Source: Bradyrhizobium agreste (lineage in GTDB: Bacteria > Pseudomonadota > Alphaproteobacteria > Rhizobiales > Xanthobacteraceae). From it: a stretch of 64,000 nucleotides of DNA. Under the pieces are notes generated by a model. It searched no databases. It was not told the origin of the DNA and saw only the letters and a list, made by a program, of their open reading frames with translations. Shown here in pieces: positions 44,233 through 52,233 of this stretch (positions are counted from its first letter, which is position 1; the number at the start of each line of letters is the position of its first letter). Location: contig NZ_JACCHP010000011.1 in NCBI RefSeq assembly GCF_016031625.1, positions 1 to 64,000 on the forward strand, in the 5' to 3' direction. The position numbers and the translations under genes were made by a program.

Positions 44233-45838
44233 AGGCCCACGGGCTGACTTCGGAATCCCGGGGCACTTCGACGGAAATCAGCACCGGCCCGCCGTGGCCA
44301 AGCGCCTTCTCCAGCGCCGCCTTGAACTGCTCCGGCGCGGTGACGCGCGCCGCGGCGACGCCAAAGGACTCCGCGAGCTTGACGAAATCCGGATTAACGA
44401 GATCGGAGGCCACCACGCGGCCGTCGAACCGTTCGCGCTGGTCGCGGCGGACATTGCCATAGGCATTGTTGTTGAACACCAGCGTCACCACGCCAATGTT
44501 GAACTGCACGGCCGTGGCAAGCTCCTGCACGCCGAACATGAAGCCGCCGTCGCCGGTGATGGCCACCACCGGCTTGTCGGGGTTGGCGACCTTGGCGCCG
44601 AGCGCGGTCGGGAAGCCCGAGCCGAGCGTGCCCTGATAGCCCGAAGTGATGAAGGTGCGCGGCTGGTACACCGGAAAGCCGTACCAGGAGGCGAAGCCAA
44701 CCTGCGACAGTTCATCGGTGACGATCGCATTCGTCGGCAGCACCTCGCGCAGGATCTTGAGATAGGCCATCTGCGGCTGGATGCGCTGGATCTCGGCCTG
44801 TGCGCTCGCCGTGGCCTCGCGGATTTGTTCGCGCCGGCCGCGGCCCTTGGCATAGCCGGCCCGCTTCACGGCCGCGACGAGCTCGGCCGTGCCGTCCCTG
44901 GCATCGGCGACGATCGCGACATCGGCGGCGAGCCGGCGCATCTCGGCCGGATCGATGTCGATGCGAATCGATTTCAGGCCGCTCGGTTGATGGGGCCAGC
45001 GGAAGCCGGATGCCGGCAGTTCGGCGCGGGTGCCGATGGCGATCATCAAATCGGTTGTCGGCCAGAGCTTGTAGGCCGCCGCCATGGTGAGCCCGAGCTC
45101 ATGCGCGTTGGAGACGATGCCGCGGCCGCTGCGGAAGGCGACCACGGGCGCGTCGATCATCTCGGCGAGCTCGAGGATCTCCTCACCCGCTTCGATCGCG
45201 CCGCTGCCGACGAAGATCATCGGCGCCTTGCTGCCTTTGATCAGCGCCGCCGCCTGCTTGATCATGTCAGGATCGGGTTGCGGCGCGGGCAGCGGCTCCA
45301 GCACCTGCGCAGGCACTGTTGCCGCGCGCTGGGTGAAGACGTCCCAGGGCATCTCGACCGAGGCAGGGCCGCGCCGGCCTGACATCATCTCCTGGAACGC
45401 GCGCGCCACGATTGTCGGCGCGTTGCCGGGATATTCGATGCGCTCGGCCCATTTCACATAGGTGCGCAAGGTCGCGAGCTGGTCCGGCATCTCATGCAGA
45501 TGGCCGCGGCCTTTGCCCAGGAACGAGGTCGGCACCTGGCCGGTGACGCACAGCACCGGCTCGTTGCAGCCGAACGCGGTAAGCAGCGCCGCGCTCGCAT
45601 TGAGCACGCCGGGGCCGGGCACCACGCTGAACACGCCGGGCCGGCCGCTGGAGCGCGCATAGCCGAATGCCATGTAGCCGCAGGCCTGCTCGTGCCGCGC
45701 GCCGATCACCTTGAGCTGGGCCTGGTGGAGGGCATCGAACAGGCCGTAGACCTGCGCGCCCGGCAGGCCGAACACGGTGTCGACGCCGTGTGCAACAAGC
45801 CCGCTTACGATCGCTTCGCCGCCGGTGAGGGTGGTCAT
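44210..45838 (-). CDS. Thiamine-pyrophosphate enzyme, acetolactate synthase-like
   Basis: A 542-residue TPP-dependent enzyme. The N-terminal domain has VFGLPGAQVYGLFDAL and the catalytic Glu in ARHEQACGYMAFGYAR; the TPP site is GDGGFMFGVQELATAVQ followed by NNNAYGNVRRDQ. Overall it resembles acetolactate-synthase-like enzymes, but without a regulatory subunit and inside an aromatic-degradation operon. It starts 24 bp after the FAH-family gene on the same strand and is last in the operon. TPP decarboxylases or carboligases are not part of the textbook homoprotocatechuate route, so its substrate is open. Confidence 0.78.
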   Translation of the reverse strand: MTTLTGGEAIVSGLVAHGVDTVFGLPGAQVYGLFDALHQAQLKVIGARHEQACGYMAFGYARSSGRPGVFSVVPGPGVLNASAALLTAFGCNEPVLCVTGQVPTSFLGKGRGHLHEMPDQLATLRTYVKWAERIEYPGNAPTIVARAFQEMMSGRRGPASVEMPWDVFTQRAATVPAQVLEPLPAPQPDPDMIKQAAALIKGSKAPMIFVGSGAIEAGEEILELAEMIDAPVVAFRSGRGIVSNAHELGLTMAAAYKLWPTTDLMIAIGTRAELPASGFRWPHQPSGLKSIRIDIDPAEMRRLAADVAIVADARDGTAELVAAVKRAGYAKGRGRREQIREATASAQAEIQRIQPQMAYLKILREVLPTNAIVTDELSQVGFASWYGFPVYQPRTFITSGYQGTLGSGFPTALGAKVANPDKPVVAITGDGGFMFGVQELATAVQFNIGVVTLVFNNNAYGNVRRDQRERFDGRVVASDLVNPDFVKLAESFGVAAARVTAPEQFKAALEKALGHGGPVLISVEVPRDSEVSPWAFIHPPKP

Positions 45839-45862
45839 TGCATCATTCCACTTCGATTGTTG

Positions 45863-46732
45863 TCAGGCTTCGTCGATCACGCCGTTGCGCAAGCGCCCGA
45901 TCCCCTCGGCCTCGACCTCGACGACGTCGCCGGGCTTCAGATATCGCGGCGGATCGAACCGCGCGCCCGCGCCGGTCGGCGTGCCCGTGACGATGATATC
46001 GCCGGGGACCAGGGTTGCGAAGGTCGAGATATAGTTCAGGAGATAGCGGAACGGAAACATCAGCCGGCTGGTGCGATCGTCCTGCCTGAGCTCGCCGTTG
46101 ACATGCGTGGTGAGCCTGATGTCCGCGATCTGAGATTCCCGCGTGAAGGGCACCAGCCACGGGCCGAGGCTGCCGCTCGAATCGAAGTTCTTGCCCTGCG
46201 TCACGTTGAACTTGGCGTGGCGCAGCCAGTCGCGCACCGAGCCCTCGTTGCAGAGCGTGAGCGCGGCGATGTGATCGAGCGCGCTGCTTTCAGGAATGTG
46301 CCGGCCTTGCTTGCCGATCACCAGCACGATCTCGCCTTCATAATCGAGCTGCGCCGAGGCACGCGGGCGCACCAGCGGCGTGTCGTGGCCGACGAACGAG
46401 CGGGGCGAGCGCATGAACATGCTCGGATATTTCGGCGCCTCCTGCCCGTCCTTGTACTCGGCGTTACGATCAGGATAGTTGACGCCGATGCAGATGATCT
46501 TCTCCGGCGCGGGGATCGGCGGCAACCAGGTGATCTCGCTGAGTGCGTGAACCGGCGTGCGGCCCGCGGCTTCCTCTGCAAGGCTCACGAGCTTTCCGGC
46601 CGCGATCACCTCGCGCAGCGTCGGATAGGTCTGGGCATAGCGCGCGGAGAGATCGACGATGCCGCCTTCCAGAACGGCGCCATACTTGGTTTCACCCTTG
46701 ACGGAATAGGTGGCGAGACGAGGCAGCTTCAT
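45863..46732 (-). CDS. Fumarylacetoacetate hydrolase family protein, HpaG-like
   Basis: A 289-residue FAH-fold protein. The core has ICIGVNYPDRNAEY, then PSMFMRSPRSFVGHDTPLVR, LDYEGEIVLVIGKQGRHI with the metal-binding Glu pair, GKNFDSSGSLGPWLVP and GDIIVTGTPTGAGARFDPPR. In hpa operons this fold provides the decarboxylase/isomerase HpaG, which acts after HpaE and HpaF. Here there is one FAH domain rather than the two fused in E. coli HpaG. ATG 46732 overlaps the stop of the dioxygenase gene by one base. Confidence 0.78.
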   Translation of the reverse strand: MKLPRLATYSVKGETKYGAVLEGGIVDLSARYAQTYPTLREVIAAGKLVSLAEEAAGRTPVHALSEITWLPPIPAPEKIICIGVNYPDRNAEYKDGQEAPKYPSMFMRSPRSFVGHDTPLVRPRASAQLDYEGEIVLVIGKQGRHIPESSALDHIAALTLCNEGSVRDWLRHAKFNVTQGKNFDSSGSLGPWLVPFTRESQIADIRLTTHVNGELRQDDRTSRLMFPFRYLLNYISTFATLVPGDIIVTGTPTGAGARFDPPRYLKPGDVVEVEAEGIGRLRNGVIDEA

Positions 46733-47715
46733 CAGTCCGCCACCAGAACATCGGCCACGAATTTCGGCTCGCGCACGGCCTGCCCCGTGAACGGCGAGCC
46801 CTGCTCGAACCAGGAACGCGGGGCAGGGGCCCCCCACAGCGTCTGACGGCGCGGATCGCGCAGCGACCAGCGCAGCGGCTCGTGGTCGTGATCTCCCGTG
46901 AAGTAATCGCTGGTGTAGAGCTCGAGGCGATGTCCGTCGGGATCGCGCACATAGAGGAAGAACGCGTTCGAGATGCCGTGGCGTCCCGGGCCGCGTTCGA
47001 TGTTCTTCACAAAACCCTGCGAAGCCATGACGTCGCAGAGATGGATGATGTTCATCGCCGTCGGCGTCCAGTAGGCGAAGTGATGCAGGCGCGGGCCCTT
47101 GCCGTTGGTGATCGCAAAATCGTGGACGTTGCCCTTGCGGTGCATCCAGGCCGCGGCAATGCGCCCGTTCGGCCCGTCCTCCTCGGCATATTCGGTGAGG
47201 CGAAAGCCGAGCCGGGCGTAGAATTCCATCGTGTCCTGCACTTCGGCGGCGAAGACGTTGAAGTGATCCAGCCGCTGCGGATGGCAGCCCCGATAGAGGT
47301 CGTAGCGGCGCAAGAGGTGCGGCCGCCGCTCCATCGCCGCGTAGAGCTCGATCTGGAAGCCGAAGGGGTCGGTGAACTGAAGGGTACGGCCCTGGAAGGC
47401 CTGGTCGACGAAGGCGCAGGCGAGGCCGTTCTCGGAGAGGAACGCGGCGGCCTTGTCGAGATCTTTGTCATTGCCGACCTTGAAGCCGAGCCGGGCGCAG
47501 GCCGGCGCTGCCGCCTTGCGCAGCACCAGCGAGTGATGCTGGTGCTCCTCGGCCGCGCGCAGGTACACGTCCTTGTCGTCGGCGTCCTCGACATGCAGGC
47601 CGACAATGGTCTCGTAGAACTCCCGGCTCAGCTTCAAATCGGTGACGTCGAGCACGACGTGACTGGAGCGGATGATGTTGAACGGCGGCTCGAAGACGTG
47701 TTGCGGTATGGGCAT
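46732..47715 (-). CDS. hpaD: Homoprotocatechuate 2,3-dioxygenase (extradiol, VOC type)
   Basis: A 327-residue two-domain vicinal-oxygen-chelate dioxygenase closely resembling the Brevibacterium/Arthrobacter enzymes. The metal triad is H151 (RLDHFN), H212 (RLHHFAYW) and E265 (HRLELY), with second-sphere H198 in NVHDFA and the ERGPGRHGISNAF loop. It would cleave 3,4-dihydroxyphenylacetate to 5-carboxymethyl-2-hydroxymuconate semialdehyde. The E. coli HpaD is a different (class III) protein, so only function is shared. GAGGGGAA precedes ATG 47715. A repeat separates it from hpaE upstream. Confidence 0.88.
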   Translation of the reverse strand: MPIPQHVFEPPFNIIRSSHVVLDVTDLKLSREFYETIVGLHVEDADDKDVYLRAAEEHQHHSLVLRKAAAPACARLGFKVGNDKDLDKAAAFLSENGLACAFVDQAFQGRTLQFTDPFGFQIELYAAMERRPHLLRRYDLYRGCHPQRLDHFNVFAAEVQDTMEFYARLGFRLTEYAEEDGPNGRIAAAWMHRKGNVHDFAITNGKGPRLHHFAYWTPTAMNIIHLCDVMASQGFVKNIERGPGRHGISNAFFLYVRDPDGHRLELYTSDYFTGDHDHEPLRWSLRDPRRQTLWGAPAPRSWFEQGSPFTGQAVREPKFVADVLVAD

Positions 47716-47739
47716 TGGCGTTTCCCCTCTCTCGGCTTT

Positions 47740-47843
47740 CGTCATTCCGGGGCGTGCGAAGCACGAACCCGGAATCCATTCTTCCACGAACTCTGCTGCA
47801 CGATGGATTCCGGGTTCGGCTCTTCGAGCCGCCCCGGAATGAC
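47740..47843. repeat. Palindromic repeat, GTCATTCCGGGGC family, inside hpa operon
   Basis: CGTCATTCCGGGGCG faces CGCCCCGGAATGAC, with inner GGAATCCAT / ATGGATTCC. It lies in the 135 bp gap between hpaE and hpaD and could lower or modulate downstream expression. Confidence 0.9.
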
Positions 47844-47850
47844 ACTGCCG

Positions 47851-49389
47851 TTAAATTCCCAGTCTCTGAATCTTGTGCGTGCCCCGCGCCAGCGAGACGT
47901 GCTTGGTTTCCATATAGAAGTCGAATGAATAGTCGCCGCCGTCGCGGCCGATGCCGCTCGCTTTCATGCCGCCGAACGGCGTCGGCAGATGGCGGACGTT
48001 CTCCGAGTTCAGCCAGATCATGCCGGCCTCCAGCGCATCGGCAACGCGCAGTGCGCGTCCCATGTCATTGGTCCAGACATAGCCGGTCAGGCCATAGCGG
48101 ATGTCGTTGGCGATCTCGATTGCGTCAGTCTCGTCCTTGAAGGGCAGCACGGTCAGGAACGGCCCGAACACTTCTTCCTGCGCCACGCGCATCTTGCCAT
48201 GCGCACCGGTGACCAAGGTGGGCTCGACATAATGCCCGCCGCCCGGCCCGTCATAAGGCTTGCCGCCGACCGCAATCACAGCGCCGTCCTGGAGCGCCAC
48301 GTCGAAATAGGAGCAGACCTTTGCCAGATGCCGCTCGTGGATCAGCGGCCCGATCTCGGTTGAGGGATCGAGGGGATGGCCGACCTTGAGCGCCTTCACC
48401 CGCGCGGTCAGCTTCTCCACGAATTCTTTGGCGATGCTCTGCTGGATCAGCAGGCGGCTCGATGAGGTGCAGCGCTCGCCGTTGAGCGAGTAGATCATGA
48501 ACACGACGGCGTCGAGCGCGCGGTCGAGGTCGGCGTCGTCGAACACGATCACCGGGTTCTTGCCGCCGAGCTCGAAATGCACGCGCTTCAGCGTGGGCGC
48601 GCCCTGCATCATGATGGCCGAGCCGGTCGCGCTCTCGCCGACGAAGCCGATCGCCTTGATGGCAGGATGCTCGGTCAGCGCCTTGCCCGCTTCCTCGCCG
48701 AAACCGTGCACGGTGTTGAGCACGCCGTCGGGAACGCCGGCGTCCTTGACGAGCTTGGCGAGAAGGGAAGCCGTCACCGGCGACCATTCGGCCGGCTTGT
48801 GCACGACCGTGCAGCCGGCGGCGAGGGCAGGGGCGATCTTCCAGGTCGAGAGCATAAATGGCGTGTTCCACGGCGTGATCACGCCGACGGGACCGATCGG
48901 CACCCGCGTCGAGACGTTCCAGTGCTCGTCGCTCGGCGTGTTGAGGCCGTCGCGGGCTTCTGCGCATTTGTCGGCGAAGAAGCGGAAATTCTCGGCGGCG
49001 CGGATCGCGGCCTTGGCCATGAAGCGATAGGCCTGGCCGGTGTCGATGCATTCGAGCACCGCGATGTCGTCGGCATTGTCCTCGATCGCGTCGGCCACCC
49101 GATGCAGCAGCTTCTTCCGCATCGCCGGGCCCATATCGCGCCACGACTTGAACGCGAGCGCCGCGGCCGTTGCCGCCGCGTCGATATCCTCGGCATTGCC
49201 CCGCGCGACGCTGGCGAGCACGGCACCGTCAACCGGCGATTTCGTCTCGAAGGTCTCGCCCGAGATCGATGCGACGACCTTGCCGTCGATCATGTGGCCG
49301 ATGCCGTCCGCGCGCAAAGTCTTCAGCAGCGGCGCGACGCGGTCGCGGTTGGCCTGGAACAGATCGGCTTTCGGCGTGGGCTTATCCAT
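47851..49389 (-). CDS. hpaE: 5-carboxymethyl-2-hydroxymuconate semialdehyde dehydrogenase
   Basis: A 512-residue NAD-dependent aldehyde dehydrogenase. Cofactor and active-site motifs are GPVGVITPWNTPFMLSTWKI, FELGGKNPVIVFDDADLD with the general base Glu, the nucleophile Cys in NGERCTSSSRLLIQ, and the conserved EEVFGPFLTVLPFKDETDA. It should oxidise the ring-cleavage semialdehyde made by the dioxygenase. It overlaps the hpaF stop by 8 bp, so the two are coupled. Specificity is inferred from position in the hpa cluster. Confidence 0.88.
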   Translation of the reverse strand: MDKPTPKADLFQANRDRVAPLLKTLRADGIGHMIDGKVVASISGETFETKSPVDGAVLASVARGNAEDIDAAATAAALAFKSWRDMGPAMRKKLLHRVADAIEDNADDIAVLECIDTGQAYRFMAKAAIRAAENFRFFADKCAEARDGLNTPSDEHWNVSTRVPIGPVGVITPWNTPFMLSTWKIAPALAAGCTVVHKPAEWSPVTASLLAKLVKDAGVPDGVLNTVHGFGEEAGKALTEHPAIKAIGFVGESATGSAIMMQGAPTLKRVHFELGGKNPVIVFDDADLDRALDAVVFMIYSLNGERCTSSSRLLIQQSIAKEFVEKLTARVKALKVGHPLDPSTEIGPLIHERHLAKVCSYFDVALQDGAVIAVGGKPYDGPGGGHYVEPTLVTGAHGKMRVAQEEVFGPFLTVLPFKDETDAIEIANDIRYGLTGYVWTNDMGRALRVADALEAGMIWLNSENVRHLPTPFGGMKASGIGRDGGDYSFDFYMETKHVSLARGTHKIQRLGI

Positions 49390-49780
49390 GAGCGGCCTCC
49401 GCTTTCAGGGCGTCGTGAATATTGTTGCGCTTCCAGCTGGTGTCCTTGTCGTTGATCTGCATGTCGAACGACAGGGCGAACTTGCTGGCGGCAAAGACTG
49501 GATCGAGATGTTTCGAAAGCGCCTGGAACACGTGCTCGCCGGCTTTCTTTCGGGTAGGAAGGTCGCGGCCCTCGCCGATGCGCAGCACCATGTCCAGGAA
49601 TCCGTAGTCCTGCCGCGCATCCGCAATCGCATAGTGCTCGCACCTGACAGCGCGAACGCGAATGCCGCCGACCGGGAAGATGCCGGTCTCGACGGCTGCC
49701 TTGCGCACGACCTCGCACACCGCGGCGATGTCGAGACGGCGCTCGAGATTGGCCGAATATTCGATGGTGAAATGCGGCAT
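49382..49780 (-). CDS. hpaF: 5-carboxymethyl-2-hydroxymuconate delta-isomerase
   Basis: A 132-residue tautomerase-superfamily protein, similar to E. coli CHMI (HpcD/HpaF). It starts MPHFTIEYSANLE, giving the catalytic N-terminal proline once Met is removed. GIFPVGGIRVRAVRCEHYAI and DYGFLDMVLRIGEGRDL match the family core, and the C terminus FALSFDMQINDKDTSWKRNN resembles the E. coli protein. It isomerises the HpaE product for the FAH-fold decarboxylase. It lies 28 bp after hpaH. Confidence 0.9.
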   Translation of the reverse strand: MPHFTIEYSANLERRLDIAAVCEVVRKAAVETGIFPVGGIRVRAVRCEHYAIADARQDYGFLDMVLRIGEGRDLPTRKKAGEHVFQALSKHLDPVFAASKFALSFDMQINDKDTSWKRNNIHDALKAEAAHG

Positions 49781-49808
49781 CGCGGTTTCACTCCCTGTCT
49801 TCTTTCGC

Positions 49809-50615
49809 CTAGGCGAAGTAGCAGCTCACCGAGCCGTAGGCGCCATAATCGGCCTGGATTGTGTCGCCCTTGCGGGTCTCGATCGGGCGAATGAACGAGC
49901 CGGCGAGCACGACCTGGCCCGGCTCGAGCGCGTGTCCCAGCGGGGCGATCTTGTTGGCGAGCCAGGCGACGGCGGTCGCCGGATGATTGAGCACGCCGGC
50001 GGCAAGGCCCGTCTCTTCCAGCTGGCCGTTCTTGAAGCAGAGCGCTCCGATCCAGCGCAGGTCGGCATCCAGCGGGCGGATCGGCCGTCCCCCGAGCACG
50101 ATGCCGGCATTCGCCGCATTGTCGGCGATGGTGTCGAAGATCTTTCGCGTCGCCTTGGTCCTGGAATCGACGCGCTCGATCCGCGTATCCAAAATCTCCA
50201 GCGCCGGCACCACGAAGTCGGTGGCGTTGAGCACGTCGAAGATCGTGCAAGTGGGCCCTGAAAGGCGCTTGCTCATGACGAAGGCGAGCTCGGCCTCGAC
50301 GCGCGTCGCGATGAAGCGCGCGGTCGGAACGAGGCCGCCGTCGGCAAAGAACATGTCATCGAGCAGCACGCCGGAATCAGGCTCGTCGATGCCAAGCGCG
50401 CTCTGCATCGCCTTCGAGGTCAGGCCGATCTTGTGGCCTTTCACCACGCGCCCCTCGGCGATCTTGACGTCGACCCAGGCCTTCTGAATCGCGTAGGCAT
50501 CCGCGATGCTGATGTCCGGGAACTCTTGCGAGAGTTGACGGATCTGCGCGCGGGTCTTCTCCGCCTGGTGCAGACGTCTCGCGCAAGCTTGGATATCGTC
50601 GTTGGAAAGCGCCAT
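49809..50615 (-). CDS. hpaH: 2-oxo-hept-4-ene-1,7-dioate hydratase
   Basis: A 268-residue FAH-fold hydratase of the MhpD/HpaH family. Typical segments are ISIADAYAIQKAWVDVKIAE, GHKIGLTSKAMQSALGI, EPDSGVLLDDMFF, VEAELAFVMSKRLSGP (metal-binding Glu pair), and GLAAGVLNHPATAVAWLANK near the C terminus. It adds water before the HpaI aldolase cleavage. It is first in the minus-strand operon; its start lies 33 bp from the palindrome likely bound by HpaR. Confidence 0.9.
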   Translation of the reverse strand: MALSNDDIQACARRLHQAEKTRAQIRQLSQEFPDISIADAYAIQKAWVDVKIAEGRVVKGHKIGLTSKAMQSALGIDEPDSGVLLDDMFFADGGLVPTARFIATRVEAELAFVMSKRLSGPTCTIFDVLNATDFVVPALEILDTRIERVDSRTKATRKIFDTIADNAANAGIVLGGRPIRPLDADLRWIGALCFKNGQLEETGLAAGVLNHPATAVAWLANKIAPLGHALEPGQVVLAGSFIRPIETRKGDTIQADYGAYGSVSCYFA

Positions 50616-50647
50616 CCGTGATCTTACAAATCGTGGTGCCGCGAGAT

Positions 50648-50663
50648 ACTTAACATGTTAAGT
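50648..50663. promoter_or_regulatory. Perfect 16 bp palindrome, probable HpaR operator
   Basis: ACTTAACATGTTAAGT is a perfect palindrome in the 111 bp divergent region between hpaH and hpaR. It is 33 bp upstream of the hpaH start and 63 bp upstream of the hpaR start, a suitable position for repressing both. MarR-family regulators commonly bind palindromes of this length. Confidence 0.75.
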
Positions 50664-50726
50664 GAATGCGTCAAACAGAAATTCGGCTTGCTGCACTGCA
50701 AACGTTTTGCGGCTTGAAAGGGCGTC

Positions 50727-51245
50727 ATGACGAAGAAACCCACCGAGCCCGCCAACGGTCACCCGCCTGCCGCGCGGCAAGTGCCCATGCGCGATTTCTC
50801 GCGGTCGCTGCCGATGTCGCTGCTGCGGGCCCGGGAAGCGGTGATGCGGCAGTTTCGTCCCTCGCTGCGCGAGCACGGCCTGACCGAGCAGCAATGGCGC
50901 ATCCTGCGGGCGCTGGCGGCGATCGAGGCGGTCGAGGTCACGGAACTCGCGCGCACCGCGTTCCTGCTCGGGCCGAGCCTGTCGCGCATCCTGCGCGACC
51001 TCGAGGCGCGCAACCTGATCGAACGCAAGACGGCGAAAGCGGACCAGCGCCGCAGCATGGTCTCGATCTCGAAGGAGGGGCTGAAGCTGATGGCCTCGGT
51101 CGCGCCGACGTCGGAGGCGATCTATGCCGAGATCACGCGGCGCTTCGGCGCCCGCAAGCTCGCAGAATTGCAGGAGATGCTCGGCGAGCTCGAACGGAGC
51201 CTTGCGGGGCTCGGAGGCGCGGACGAGACAATAGCCGAGGAGTGA
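50727..51245 (+). CDS. hpaR: MarR-family repressor of the homoprotocatechuate operon, HpaR
   Basis: A 172-residue winged-helix regulator. The family core reads FSRSLPMSLLRAREAVMRQF, then REHGLTEQQWRILRALAAIE, ELARTAFLLGPSLSRILRDL (recognition helix region), and ERKTAKADQRRSMVSIS in the wing. HpaR normally represses the meta-cleavage operon until an aromatic substrate binds. It is divergent from hpaH, with a perfect palindrome between. An N-terminal tail of about 20 residues is proline-rich and variable. AAAGGG precedes ATG 50727. Confidence 0.9.
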   Translation: MTKKPTEPANGHPPAARQVPMRDFSRSLPMSLLRAREAVMRQFRPSLREHGLTEQQWRILRALAAIEAVEVTELARTAFLLGPSLSRILRDLEARNLIERKTAKADQRRSMVSISKEGLKLMASVAPTSEAIYAEITRRFGARKLAELQEMLGELERSLAGLGGADETIAEE

Positions 51246-51360
51246 AACCAGATATGCGCGCGTGCGCGGCAAGAGCCATGGACATTCATGCTTTTTTTCG
51301 CTCAAAGTGCGGCCCAACCCGATCGGCGGCGAGTGAGAGCAACAGGGAAGGAAAGGCAAC

Positions 51361-52137
51361 GTGGCGAATAAAGTCAAAGAGATCTGGAAGTCGGGCAAGG
51401 CGGTCGTCAACGCGTGGCTTGCCATTCCCTCCGGCTTCTCGGCCGAGATGATCGCGCAATGCGGCTTCGACAGCGTCACGGTCGACATGCAGCATGGCGT
51501 GCAGGACTATCTGTCGATGGTGCAGTGCTTCCAGGCCATGGACAAGCATCCGATCACCCCGATGGTCCGCGTGCCCTGGAACGAGCCCGGCATCATCGGC
51601 AAGGTGCTCGACGGCGGCGCCTATGGCGTGATCTGCCCGATGGTCAACACGCCGCAGGAAGCCCGGAACCTGGTTTCCTATTCGAAATATCCGCCCAAGG
51701 GCGTGCGCTCCAACGGTCCGATCCGCGCCGGCATGTACGGCACCGCGGGCTCCTATCAGAAGACGGCCAACGACGAGATCGTGCTGCTGCCGATGATGGA
51801 GACGCGGACCGCGGTGGAGAACATGGAAGCGATCCTCGACGTCGAAGGCATCGACGGCGTCTATATCGGCCCGTCCGATCTCGGCTTCTCCTACGGCCTC
51901 GAGCCCAAGCTCGACCGCAGCGAGCCCGAGATCCTCGCGATCTACGACAAGATCATCAAGGAATGCGGCAAGCGCGGCCTCAACCCGGGCATTCATTGCA
52001 GCGGCGCCGAAGGCGCAGCGCGCGCCATCAACATGGGCTTCAAGCTGGTGACGCTGTCCAACGAAGTCGGCCTGATGACCACCTACGCCAAGATGCAGGT
52101 GAACGCGACCCGCAAGGATTCCGCCGGCAAGGCGTAA
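51361..52137 (+). CDS. HpcH/HpaI-family class II aldolase
   Basis: A 258-residue TIM-barrel aldolase of the HpcH/HpaI family. Metal and substrate motifs are DSVTVDMQHGVQDY, PMVRVPWNEPGIIGKVLDGG, PMMETRTAVENMEAIL and VYIGPSDLGFSYGL. In the hpa route this would be HpaI, splitting 4-hydroxy-2-oxoheptane-1,7-dioate into pyruvate and succinate semialdehyde, which the cluster otherwise lacks. However, the next gene is a galactarate/altronate-type dehydratase, and GarL-like aldolases of the same family follow such dehydratases, so sugar-acid cleavage is an alternative. GTG start 51361 after GGAAGGAAAGG. Confidence 0.8.
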   Translation: MANKVKEIWKSGKAVVNAWLAIPSGFSAEMIAQCGFDSVTVDMQHGVQDYLSMVQCFQAMDKHPITPMVRVPWNEPGIIGKVLDGGAYGVICPMVNTPQEARNLVSYSKYPPKGVRSNGPIRAGMYGTAGSYQKTANDEIVLLPMMETRTAVENMEAILDVEGIDGVYIGPSDLGFSYGLEPKLDRSEPEILAIYDKIIKECGKRGLNPGIHCSGAEGAARAINMGFKLVTLSNEVGLMTTYAKMQVNATRKDSAGKA

Positions 52138-52143
52138 AAACCC

Positions 52144-52215
52144 GCGAATGGCGAATGGGGAGTGGCGAATGGCACTGCTCCCCTTTCCATTCGCCACTCG
52201 CTATTCGCTATTCGC
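52144..52215. repeat. Inverted repeat, GGCGAATGG family
   Basis: GCGAATGGCGAATGGGGAGT and ATTCGCCACTCGCTATTCGC form imperfect arms. It ends 19 bp before the start of the dehydratase gene, so it is in the leader. Confidence 0.85.
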
Positions 52216-52233
52216 CTCCAAAGGAGACCCGCC

